Part shown: one piece after another, positions 6,956 through 13,471 of the stretch
How positions within the stretch are numbered: position 1 is the stretch's first letter
How the letters are laid out: every line of letters starts with the position of its first letter
Origin: M55B111 sp964614065
GTDB taxonomy: Bacteria > Bipolaricaulota > Bipolaricaulia > M55B111
DNA length: 20,794 nt
Direction of reading: 5' to 3'
Assembly: GCA_964614065.1 (NCBI GenBank)
Contig: CAZTJJ010000022.1
Location: 1 to 20,794, forward strand
The notes under the pieces: generated by a model
The model's input: the letters and a program-made list of their open reading frames with translations, nothing else
Database searches by the model: none
Told to the model about the DNA's origin: nothing
Made by a program: the position numbers and the translations under genes

Positions 6956-8715
6956 CAAACCACCTCTACTGCATCAACTGGGCAGACATCTTTACAGGTT
7001 CCACAGCTGATGCACTTTTCTTGATCAATAACGTGCAGCTTACCGGGCTCTCCATCAATGGCGTCCACAGGACATTCTTTGCTACATTGAGTGCAACCAA
7101 CGCAATCTTCCGTTATGGTAAATGTTATCAGGTCTCGACAAACCTTCGCTGGGCAATTGTTATTTTGTATGTGCTCGCTATATTCATCTTCAAAATACCT
7201 CAACGTGGTTAAGACGGGATTGGGGGCGGTCTGGCCCAGACCGCACAGTGAGTGCTGCTTTACCTTTGGTGCAAGTTTCTTTAATTTGTCTATGTCATCC
7301 ATCTCCCCTTTACCACTGGAGATCCTCTCCAGTATTTCTAACATTCTCTTGGTCCCGACGCGGCAAAATGTACACTTTCCGCAGGATTCTTCTTGGGTGA
7401 AATCTAGAAAATATTTGGCCACGTCTACCATGCAATCATCCTCACCCATAACGATCATTCCGCCCGAACCCATTATTGCCCCCGCCTCAGTAAGAGTTTC
7501 GTAATCTACGGGAGTGTCAAGTTGATCTTCTGGTAAGCAGCCGCCAGATGGACCACCTAGCTGAACCGCTTTGAATTCCTTTCCGCCCTCAAGACCGTCG
7601 CCAATATCAAAGATAATCTCACGCAAGGTCGTTCCAATTGGCACCTCGACCAACCCACCCCGTTTGGTTTTCCCAGCTAAGGCAAATACCTTGGTTCCAC
7701 CACTAGTTTCGGTCCCTATTTGTCGATATTTCTCGGCTCCGTTGCGCACGATCCAGGGGACGTTGGCCAAAGTTTCAACGTTATTGATATTTGTTGGCTG
7801 GCCAAACAGCCCTTTTTGTGCTGGGAACGGGGGGCGAGGAGATGGCATTCCTCTCTCCCCTTCTATAGAGTGCATTAATGCAGTCTCCTCTCCACAGACG
7901 AATGCTCCTGCCCCTTTACTTATCTGGATGTCAAACGAGAAATCGCTTCCCAGAATATTTGTTCCCAAGAAATCACTATTACGAGCTTGTTCTATAGCAA
8001 TATTCAAGCGTTTCAGGGCAAGTGGATATTCCGCTCGGCAGTATATGTAACCCTGTTGAGCGCCGATTGCATAGGCACCAATTAGCATGCCTTCCAGAAG
8101 AGCGTGGGGGTCTCCTTCAATAATAGATCTATCCATGAATGCCCCAGGATCCCCCTCGTCAGCGTTACAAATGAAATATTTGTTATCTGATTTGGAGTCC
8201 CGGGCAAAGCTCCATTTCAATCCAGTAGGAAAACCCGCCCCGCCTCTCCCTCGGAGCTTACTGTCTTTGATTAACTGGATGATTTCGTTCCTATCAAGTT
8301 TCAGGACGTTTTCTAACGCGGTATATCCATCTCTGTCAATATACTCGTCGATATTTTCTGGATCTATAATACCGCTATTCCGTAAAACTACTTTATGTTG
8401 TTTTGTAAAATAATCGTACTCGCCTCTTCCGGGAATTAACTTCTCTTCGTATTCCTTGTCCTTCTCTAAATGTTGTTCAAGAATGGCCTTGACGTCGTCT
8501 TTTTCGAGATTTCCATAGGTATAGATCGTTTCATCGCCCTTTTCCAGCTCCAGTAACGGTTCATTATGGCACATACCGACACAGCCGACCTTTTTCAGGC
8601 TGACGGGTAGGTTTTTGTTTTTTACTTCCTCTTCTAACTCCTCGAAGATCTCTCTGGCTCCTGCCGCGATTCCACAAGAAGCAAAGCCAACCCTGATTTC
8701 AAGATTTTCTTTCAT
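6955..8715 (-). CDS. stnB: NuoF/HydB-like NADH- and FMN-binding subunit of the transhydrogenase
   Basis: A 586-residue HydB-type subunit, expected to bind NAD(H) and FMN and to be the flavin site of bifurcation in this family. An N-terminal thioredoxin-like region has C14, C45 and C49, only three cysteines where a [2Fe-2S] normally has four; the CGIAAGA form is common in relatives. RGRGGAGFPTGLKW (155-168) is the NADH/FMN glycine-rich site. ESCGKCTFCR (443-452) with C491 forms the NuoF [4Fe-4S]. The C-terminus adds a 2x[4Fe-4S] ferredoxin (C538, C541, C544, C548; C568, C571, C574, C578), typical of HydB rather than complex I NuoF. GAGGAG precedes the ATG. It begins two bases after the stop of the NuoE-like gene and ends overlapping the large subunit, so translation is coupled. 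Confidence 0.85.
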   Translation of the reverse strand: MKENLEIRVGFASCGIAAGAREIFEELEEEVKNKNLPVSLKKVGCVGMCHNEPLLELEKGDETIYTYGNLEKDDVKAILEQHLEKDKEYEEKLIPGRGEYDYFTKQHKVVLRNSGIIDPENIDEYIDRDGYTALENVLKLDRNEIIQLIKDSKLRGRGGAGFPTGLKWSFARDSKSDNKYFICNADEGDPGAFMDRSIIEGDPHALLEGMLIGAYAIGAQQGYIYCRAEYPLALKRLNIAIEQARNSDFLGTNILGSDFSFDIQISKGAGAFVCGEETALMHSIEGERGMPSPRPPFPAQKGLFGQPTNINNVETLANVPWIVRNGAEKYRQIGTETSGGTKVFALAGKTKRGGLVEVPIGTTLREIIFDIGDGLEGGKEFKAVQLGGPSGGCLPEDQLDTPVDYETLTEAGAIMGSGGMIVMGEDDCMVDVAKYFLDFTQEESCGKCTFCRVGTKRMLEILERISSGKGEMDDIDKLKKLAPKVKQHSLCGLGQTAPNPVLTTLRYFEDEYSEHIQNNNCPAKVCRDLITFTITEDCVGCTQCSKECPVDAIDGEPGKLHVIDQEKCISCGTCKDVCPVDAVEVV

Positions 8716-8717
8716 GG

Positions 8718-9191
8718 CTACTCCTCGATATAATTGTTCAAAATATCCTTGATTTTATCCCGAGTCAACTTTCCGTAAACCGTATCATCGACCATCATTG
8801 CCGGAGCGAGACTACAGCATCCGAGACAAGCAACCCTTTCGATGGTGAATTCCTCATCATCAGTAGTCTCACCCATGGTAATGCCCAGTTCTGATTCCAC
8901 TGTCTCTGTAACGGTCTCAGCTCCTTTGACATGGCATGCTGTTCCGTGACATATCTTGATCAAGTGTTTTCCCAGCGGTTTGAATCTAAACTGGGCATAA
9001 AAGGATGCCACGCTATAGACTTTACTTGGGGGTGTATCCAGGTAATGTCCAATTTGTTGCATAATCCCTTTAGAAAGATAACCACGTTGGGTCTGAATTT
9101 TTTGTAAAATAGGAATTAACGAACGCTCCTCTGGTGGAAAATCTTTTAGTACGGTTCTAACTTCGTCAGTCTGTAATTGTTTCGTGGTCAT
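8718..9191 (-). CDS. stnC: NuoE/HydC-like [2Fe-2S] subunit of the transhydrogenase
   Basis: A 157-residue thioredoxin-like ferredoxin of normal NuoE length. The [2Fe-2S] ligands are C81 and C86 (CHGTAC) and C122 and C126 (CLGCC), the standard CxxxxC and CxxxC pairs. YSVASFYAQF (59-68) is the conserved NuoE block before them. In HydABC, Stn and complex I this subunit docks on the NuoF-like chain and relays electrons from FMN. It is the first gene of the - strand operon; AGAGGTGG lies a few bases before the ATG. Upstream, TATACA/TACAAT-like -10 sequences exist on the - strand near 9217-9222, but I find no convincing -35. Confidence 0.88.
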   Translation of the reverse strand: MTTKQLQTDEVRTVLKDFPPEERSLIPILQKIQTQRGYLSKGIMQQIGHYLDTPPSKVYSVASFYAQFRFKPLGKHLIKICHGTACHVKGAETVTETVESELGITMGETTDDEEFTIERVACLGCCSLAPAMMVDDTVYGKLTRDKIKDILNNYIEE

Positions 9192-9392
9192 TAGCCCACC
9201 TCTCTGGAATAAATATTGTATAGTTTAAGCATTTATTGAGACTTTAGCTCTCCGAGTAGAAGAAAATGCTTTATTCAATTCCTGACGATTTCTAAGTATG
9301 AGAGATACGAATTCTGAACATTCGATGAATCTTAAGGTAAGCACATAAAACAATCTGCTAATAGTGAAACCAGTTGCTGGCCTCGCGAAATT

Positions 9393-9416
9393 ATTATTAG
9401 GAGGTTTCCTGATAAT
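9393..9416 (+). repeat. Short stem-loop containing GGAGG
   Basis: ATTATTAGGA (9393-9402) pairs with TCCTGATAAT (9407-9416) around the loop GGTT. The single non-Watson-Crick position is T opposite G, so the stem is intact as + strand RNA. The loop side holds GGAGG. No T-tract follows. Function unknown. Confidence 0.5.
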
Positions 9417-9606
9417 TGATAGTATTTGCGTACAAACAAATAATATCGCGTTACTGTAAAAATCGAGCGGTTTCATCAATATGCAGTACTCCAAATATTT
9501 ATTAACTATTCAAAATATTTGAGAAAATCATAAAAAAGAGAGCTTCAGGAGTGCAAACTTTGAAACGAAAAATTTGTCCTAAATTGGCGCTTACCTTCCC
9601 CCCGGC

Positions 9607-9623
9607 GTTAATTTGAAATTAAC
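9607..9623. promoter_or_regulatory. Perfect 17-bp palindrome, possible operator
   Basis: GTTAATTT-G-AAATTAAC is an exact inverted repeat with one central base. Such a site suits a dimeric regulator better than RNA folding, since the loop would be too tight. It lies 416 bp upstream of the stn start and nearly 1 kb upstream of the CoaBC-like gene. No adjacent promoter was found, so the role is a guess. Confidence 0.35.
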
Positions 9624-10030
9624 CATATTAAAATTTGTTCAACTAGAGTAAAATATTGGTAATGTATGAAACAACCTTTATCTTTCTCTCAAGCACCCTC
9701 CAACTAATGTTTTAATAAATGTGCAAAAAAATTTAGTGAATCTACTGAAACTTGTCTATAAACTTCGTTCTATATACAAGAAAGTTATATTCCTTATCTA
9801 CCCCGGCTTACTTTTTTCTTTGGTTCTGAGCTACAAGCTAATTAAGAATATCTTCAGGCTAAGATACTTAATTTACTACTTTTCAAAATCTGTTTCCTAA
9901 TTATATCAAGAATATAATAACAAAAAATTGTTGCCATGCAAAGTTTGATTTTAACATTCACAACTTTTGTTTTCTGCAAGTAAGTTTTGCTAGTGTTGCA
10001 GAAACAGAAATATTGATTAATGATTGAAAA

Positions 10031-10042
10031 CTTCTTAAGAAG
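10031..10042 (-). repeat. 12-bp palindrome followed by T-run on - strand
   Basis: CTTCTTAAGAAG is a perfect palindrome. On the - strand it is followed by TTTTC, so it could act as a weak 3' end for - strand RNA coming from the structured element at 10057-10166. With AT-rich pairs and no spare loop bases it is a poor terminator alone. Confidence 0.3.
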
Positions 10043-10056
10043 ACGCGAGAGAAATT

Positions 10057-10166
10057 GGACCCGCCCAGGTTTGTTGTATAGATGATGATTTGGCGAAAAA
10101 AACTGCGAGGAAGGAGGCTAACCTCCGCAGCAAAACACCAAATCTTAGAACAACCTAGGCGGACCC
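10057..10166 (-). ncRNA. Candidate structured RNA or hairpin element, long bulged stem
   Basis: Two arms pair across 110 bases. The outer stem is 10057-10075 with 10149-10166. Then comes an asymmetric internal loop (10076-10087 against 10144-10148), then an 8-bp inner stem 10088-10095 with 10136-10143, capped by the hairpin at 10103-10130. As + strand the stems contain A-C mismatches at four positions (10059/10164, 10060/10163, 10066/10157, 10094/10137). On the - strand all four are G-U wobbles, leaving one bulged base. This bias says the - strand is the functional RNA. No known RNA family is recognised. A miniature inverted-repeat element is the main alternative, but no target duplication is seen. 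Confidence 0.45.
10096..10130 (-). terminator. Intrinsic terminator inside the structured element
   Basis: On the - strand CTGCG plus GGAGG, loop TTAG, CCTCC and CGCAG fold into a GC-rich hairpin (10130 to 10103) followed at once by seven T (10102 to 10096). This is a textbook intrinsic terminator in that direction; in + direction the tract is A-rich and precedes the hairpin. The transcript it would end starts somewhere right of 10131, where no gene is evident on the - strand. Confidence 0.6.
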
Positions 10167-10416
10167 GTGGTGGGTATATAATAAGCATTTTTATGCCATA
10201 TTTCTATCGTTAAAATTATACAAATTTTATTGGAAAAATCCAGACTAATTTCATCTGTTTTTATTTGTTTCGGGTTATTTTTTTAATTCGTGCTCTTTGC
10301 TCGATTAATTGGTCATCTCCGCAATTACAGTTGAACTTTACGTAATTTACCGCACTGTTACTAGAAGTTACCAACACAAGTACGCGAAAATCAGTATTTG
10401 GAGGGTATAACACCTA

Positions 10417-10528
10417 AGCTGCGAGGAGGGATCCCCAGCTCTATGCTCCTTAAAGTATAGAGTATAACTATTTTGGCCTTTCTAGGTCCGCGTGAAACCC
10501 ACTTAATCGCGTGGTGGGTTCTTTGTTT
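10417..10528 (+). promoter_or_regulatory. Hairpin-rich leader before the CoaBC-like gene
   Basis: Three hairpins follow each other: AGCTG (about 10418) with CAGCT (10436-10440); CTATGC (10441-10446) with GTATAG (10455-10460); and AACCCAC (10496-10502) with GTGGGTT (10514-10520), the last followed by CTTTGTTT. The next gene begins 60 bases later. This resembles a riboswitch or attenuator leader, but it does not match a T-box or other class I can name. It shares the ten-mer CGTGGTGGGT (10510-10519) with the edge of the neighbouring element (10166-10175). Confidence 0.35.
10496..10528 (+). terminator. Possible attenuator terminator
   Basis: A 7-bp stem AACCCAC/GTGGGTT with an 11-base loop is followed by the T-rich CTTTGTTT on the + strand. 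It sits between the leader hairpins and the ribosome site of the downstream gene, so it would attenuate that gene rather than end an upstream one. Confidence 0.4.
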
Positions 10529-10579
10529 GGTGTAACTGGTAGTTGATTTCTTTTTCTAAGGGAGTTAGTTTATTATCAA

Positions 10580-11770
10580 ATGAATGACGCTATTTATCAT
10601 GGTCAGAAGATATTGCTTGGCGTTACCGGCACGACCTCTGCCTACACTGGGCTGGATTTGGTGAACAACCTGGAAGCACTCGATTTGGAAGTACAAGTTG
10701 TATTGTCCGCTGAGGCTCACGATTATTTGGGCGAGCGGAGCTTTGAAAATGACAAGATGAACCAAATAATCGACGATCGTTCTGGAGTCAATAAGGCCAG
10801 CGTGGATGAAGATTGGGATTTAATAGTTGTTGCCCCCGCTTCGTTCGATTTTATAGGTAGAATCGCTTCCGGGATTGGAGATAGTATTCTTGCCAAGGCC
10901 ATTGCTGGTACTAGTGAGCCGGTCCTGATCGTACCAGCTATGAAGCGCAACCTGTTTACAAGTCAGGTCACCCAGGCCAATTTAGCTAAGCTCCGTAATA
11001 GAGGTATGTATCTGTTGTCTCCAGAGGAATCTTCAAAAAACACGAAAGATGCAGCAGATCAACTAGATGTAGTTCCTGATAAGGTTATTTCCGAGATTGC
11101 TGACGTTTTTGAGGAGCAAGGGTTATTCAGCGAGAAAAAGATTTTGATAACTGCGGGTCCCGACGAAGCTTCGCTCCGTTCGTACGGTTATATTTCTGCA
11201 GGGGTGGTTGAAAACTTAGGATACCAACTTGGCAGCCAGGCGAAAGATATGGGTGGAGACGTACTGTTGATTAGTGGCACTACGGATCAGCGGCCACCAG
11301 CTGGTGTGGGAGTACTCTTTGTGGATAACCTTCGTGAGCTAGATCTGATGGTCATGGAAGAAGCTGCCGATTACGATATTATCCTGATGGCAGGTTTTTC
11401 AAATAACTGGGGACGAGAGGAAAGAAGGGAGTTCGGCGAGCGGGAGCAAACTAAACAACTAGGGCTAGACATCAAGGAATCACCGGATATCGTGCGAAAA
11501 CTGGGGAAGTTGAAAGACGATTCTCAAGTATTGGTTGATTTTGTCTTAGAAGAAGACCTGAAAACTGATAAAGCTAACCTGATGGAAAAGAAAAACTTAG
11601 ACGGACTGTTCGTTCTCGACCGAGCAAGCTATGGTTATAGTTCATTTAATTTATTGGCGTCGGGGGTTCTTACTTTCAGGTCCGGAAATGTTCACAAATT
11701 TCCAGCACAGGACAAGTCAAGGTTGTCTCGAAAGCTCCTGAAATCTATTGGTAAACGTTTTCACCACTAG
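10580..11770 (+). CDS. Divergent CoaBC/Dfp-like protein, probably catalytically altered
   Basis: A 396-residue protein with the two-domain layout of CoaBC (phosphopantothenoylcysteine decarboxylase plus synthetase). N-half: GVTGTTSAY (14-22), VVAPAS (83-88) with IASGIGDSIL (95-104), and VPAMKRNLF (118-126) with QANLAKL, the flavoprotein (HFCD) fold. C-half: KILITAG (187-193), PPAGV and SPDIVRKLG (301-309). Active-site blocks are missing: no histidine where the CoaC base should be (about residue 72), PAMN reads PAMK, the ACG-GR clamp is absent, the CoaB N-SSGKMG loop reads YISAGVVENLG, the VADYRP-KIKK block reads AGFSNNWGREER, and ANDV reads LDRA. It is thus probably not the housekeeping enzyme. 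The ATG at 10580 is the only reasonable start, though AAGGGAG lies a long 14 bases upstream. It stands alone behind a structured leader. Confidence 0.7.
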   Translation: MNDAIYHGQKILLGVTGTTSAYTGLDLVNNLEALDLEVQVVLSAEAHDYLGERSFENDKMNQIIDDRSGVNKASVDEDWDLIVVAPASFDFIGRIASGIGDSILAKAIAGTSEPVLIVPAMKRNLFTSQVTQANLAKLRNRGMYLLSPEESSKNTKDAADQLDVVPDKVISEIADVFEEQGLFSEKKILITAGPDEASLRSYGYISAGVVENLGYQLGSQAKDMGGDVLLISGTTDQRPPAGVGVLFVDNLRELDLMVMEEAADYDIILMAGFSNNWGREERREFGEREQTKQLGLDIKESPDIVRKLGKLKDDSQVLVDFVLEEDLKTDKANLMEKKNLDGLFVLDRASYGYSSFNLLASGVLTFRSGNVHKFPAQDKSRLSRKLLKSIGKRFHH

Positions 11771-11784
11771 AAACAATCGATTTG

Positions 11785-12168
11785 TCAAGCTTTCTTTCGC
11801 TTATTTAAAACGTAGTCTTTTACCTTCTTTTCTACTTCTTCGATACTGTTTCCAACCACGAGGTTTAAGGATCGCTGCAATGAGTTGTCGCCACCCAGCG
11901 GGGTAGTCAGATTCCAAATAGTTAGAAAAGAATTCTCTGATGTGAAATAACCTGAGAACCGCATTAACGCAACGTCAAGCTGATCCGGTTTGCCGATGAC
12001 TTCGTCCTCTGCTTTTAGGCACGAAAGGAAGCCAAACAAAACTTTAAACTACTTAAGGAAAGACTGCCTAAATCCAGTCTGGAGCTTTCTGAGTAGAAGA
12101 CTCGCTTGGTCGAATTTGGCAAACACGCGGAAGATCCGGGGACCTTCGACTTTCTCGGTATCACCCAT
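11785..12168 (-). pseudogene. Unrecognised ORF interrupted by an in-frame TAG
   Basis: Reading from an ATG at 12168 gives 39 protein-like residues beginning MGDTEKVEGPRIFRVF, then TAG at 12051-12049. The same frame then runs open for 87 codons to 11785, ending NSIEEVEKKVKDYVLNKRKKA. The second half has only a TTG (12039) or a late ATG (11964) as possible starts, neither with a good ribosome site. The product is not recognised. The location beside a broken insertion sequence suggests decay. It converges on the CoaBC-like gene with 14 bases between the stops. Confidence 0.35.
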
Positions 12169-12636
12169 TCTTGTGGGAGAACATAAAGGAAGGTTTCATG
12201 GTAGGCCATTCGACCTCGATAACTACGGTTTTCATGTTGTCAAATGATAATGACAGTGGAACACCGCCTATATATTCGAGGGCGTGGAGGATGCAATTGA
12301 TTAACGTCTCCAGTTTCATGTTATCTCTTGCTTTCACGTACATATACCGGCTATACTTCATCCTTACCGTGTAAAGAAGTACTCAGTTATCTCTTCGTCT
12401 TCGTCGTAGTCGATAACTGCCTCTCCTCAATCCACTTGCAGTTGCTCCCCTGGTAAGGTTTCGAACCGCACTACTGCGTCTTCCTCGCTTTCTACCTCTT
12501 TACGTATCTTCCTTACCCGATCGTAGAAGTTGGAAGTGCTGCCTTGGTAAGGGTGGTCTTCGTCCTCTCTTGCCTTCTCACACATTAGTTTGACCGGTAT
12601 GTCTTCTTTGTAGTGTTTGTCTACAATTGAGGTCAT
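12161..12636 (-). pseudogene. istA: IS21-family transposase IstA, broken fragment
   Basis: Two parts of an IstA protein. The first (12636 to 12427) contains SNFYDRVRKIRKEVESEED and ends AVVRFETLPGEQLQVD; in IstA this is followed by W-G-E, and here a TGA (12429-12427) stands exactly where the tryptophan codon TGG is expected, with GGA GAG (G-E) continuing in frame. About 20 codons later the frame is lost near 12365-12372. The second part (12361 to 12161) carries YSRYMYVKARDNMKLETL and YIGGVPLSLSFDNMKTVV, the strongly conserved start of the DDE catalytic domain with its DNMKT motif. The remaining catalytic domain is absent. One nonsense mutation plus one frameshift make this a clear pseudogene. 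Confidence 0.8.
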
Positions 12637-12800
12637 ATTACTCCTCTTAGTTCTTTATCGGTCGGTTTCCGCAATTCTTTAAGCACTTGATCGTAGATCT
12701 CTTCACTCTCTTCAACACTTCTCCTTCATCAATTTCGGTGTCTTGGGTTTGTATCGAATTGACACCTAATTGGTCAACTTTAACGGATCCTCTGGGGTGA

Positions 12801-12843
12801 GTAATTTTCAACAATAATTGCTGGGTAGTTTTCAGTAATAATT
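12801..12843. repeat. IS21-type end repeats, two units of 24-bp period
   Basis: GTAATTTTCAACAATAATT (12801-12819) and GTAGTTTTCAGTAATAATT (12825-12843) agree at 16 of 19 positions. IS21-family ends characteristically hold such repeats of a GT-A/C-TTTTCA type, thought to bind the transposase. They lie upstream of the istA fragments in the expected orientation. Confidence 0.6.
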
Positions 12844-12854
12844 TAAAGTGATAA

Positions 12855-13025
12855 GGGTATGTATTCTCAGGCGCGGATCGAAGAGATAACGGAGAGAGGA
12901 GCCTGTTTGATAAACAGGGAGCAGTGGAGTGGACTAAAGAGGAGGAGGGAAGGCGAATCCGCTACGTCGGCTGTGTCTCCGAAGGAGGTAAAAAGCGGGC
13001 CGAGAAGAGAAGGGGGCAAAGATGA
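12855..13025 (+). pseudogene. Truncated ORF beside the IS21 end, product unknown
   Basis: This frame is open from right after a TAA at 12852-12854 and has no start codon near its beginning. It reads protein-like for 56 residues, including SLFDKQGAVEWTKEEEGRR and YVGCVSEGGKKRAEKRRGQR. Its TGA stop overlaps the ATG of the next ORF as ATGA, the usual mark of two coupled genes. The likely explanation is that the IS21 insertion or a linked deletion removed its 5' part. A 72-codon ORF in another frame (12859-13077) covers the same DNA but is less protein-like. I do not recognise the family. Confidence 0.35.
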
Positions 13026-13205
13026 GCGAGGTAGAAGAAGAACTAAACCACCTGCAGGGCACTGCCTCTTCCGGTAGATACTACAGCTGGACCCAGACTT
13101 AGGGAGAAGGTAAACGGGGTCCTACAGGAGGCAGGAGTGAAGGACCTGTACCAAGTAGAGATACGGCCGATAGAAGAGGATATCCCAACTGCTTCCCCTG
13201 CATAG
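13022..13205 (+). pseudogene. Frameshifted small ORF coupled to the preceding fragment
   Basis: It starts MSEVEEELNHLQGTASSGRY at an ATG that overlaps the preceding stop, with AGGGGGC upstream, and stops at 13102. Protein-like reading then shifts frame: LQLDPDL in one frame, then REKVNGVLQEAGVKDLYQVE and IRPIEEDIPTASPA in another, to a TAG at 13203-13205. Two frameshifts within about 80 bases indicate decay. Product unknown. Confidence 0.35.
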
Positions 13206-13213
13206 GGAAGCGG
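13189..13213 (+). terminator. Stem-loop at the end of the decayed ORF pair
   Basis: CTGCTTCCC (13189-13197) pairs with GGGAAGCGG (13205-13213), nine pairs including one T-G, loop of seven. The sequence that follows (GCACAATTT) is not a proper T-tract, so it may be a decayed terminator. Confidence 0.3.
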
Positions 13214-13471
13214 GCACAATTTACGTTGCGCTACCGTAATTCGTTTAAAAGTGCAATGAACCTAGCAGGTGGAGGGAATACTGTTAAAAAGCACAGCGAC
13301 TCACCGGTAACCGTTATTACCCTGCCTTTCGCTGAAAAACGTACTTACCGCGAGGAGGGGTATCTCGGATAAAATTATGGGAAAAAGGTTCACGTTAGCA
13401 TTGGAGAGGGAAGTGGCGTGCGACACCTAGTCATTGTCAAGTTTCCTCATAGAGAGAATTTGATATGGGGG
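13206..13471. other. No convincing gene
   Basis: Contains a 38-codon ATG frame (13256-13372) without a good ribosome site, and a short frame after GGGAAAAAGG near 13378. Both look like debris of the same decayed block. No clear terminator for the ABC operon is visible at its right side; only the palindrome GGCTAGCC near 13471-13478 stands there. Confidence 0.4.

Larger units (their letters stand above)
9192..10579. other. 1.4 kb AT-rich non-coding region with palindromes and hairpins
   Basis: Divergent gap between the stn operon and the CoaBC-like gene. Base composition is clearly more AT-rich than the flanking genes. The short open frames in it (for example - strand 9225-9494 and 9958-10188) lack ribosome sites and any familiar motif. 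No tRNA, tmRNA or RNase P signature is visible. Supported contents are the hairpin at 9393-9416, the palindromes at 9607-9623 and 10031-10042, the long bulged structure at 10057-10166 and the leader hairpins at 10417-10528, listed separately. Confidence 0.7.
12161..12850 (-). mobile_element. Remnant of an IS21-family insertion sequence
   Basis: Pieces of an istA transposase gene on the - strand, preceded on that strand by tandem end repeats of the kind that border IS21 elements. No istB ATPase gene (Walker A) is found, the istA N-terminal helix-turn-helix is not recognisable, and the distal part of istA is gone, so the element is dead and partly deleted. Limits are approximate; the outer end is probably near 12850. 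Confidence 0.6.

Noticed and set aside
3980..9191. [FeFe]-hydrogenase HydABC or formate dehydrogenase
   Set aside because: No H-cluster motifs, and the molybdopterin-like C-terminus is about 250 residues, too short for an active site.
9225..9494. 89-codon - strand ORF upstream of the stn operon
   Set aside because: No ribosome site, no motif, composition like the AT-rich spacer; treated as chance.
9416..9505. Possible 29-codon peptide from a TTG after GGAGG in the 9393-9416 hairpin
   Set aside because: TTG start at long spacing, unremarkable sequence, ribosome site buried in the stem.
10057..10166. Signal recognition particle RNA, 6S RNA or RNase P RNA
   Set aside because: None of the conserved internal sequences I know of is present; only the general bulged-stem shape resembles 6S RNA.
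10417..10528. T-box leader
   Set aside because: GGTCCGCG only vaguely resembles the T-box antiterminator; the AGGGTGG part is missing and the downstream gene is not a tRNA or amino-acid gene.
11785..12168. Internal TAG as a pyrrolysine codon
   Set aside because: No Pyl genes are in the window, the protein is unknown, and the neighbouring istA is plainly a pseudogene; decay is the simpler reading.
12427..12429. TGA in istA as selenocysteine or recoding
   Set aside because: It replaces a conserved tryptophan and is followed by a frameshift in a dead element; other genes use TGA as a normal stop.
13206..13372. PCI-containing frame as a primase-like fragment
   Set aside because: The likeness is a few residues only and there is no intact ORF.
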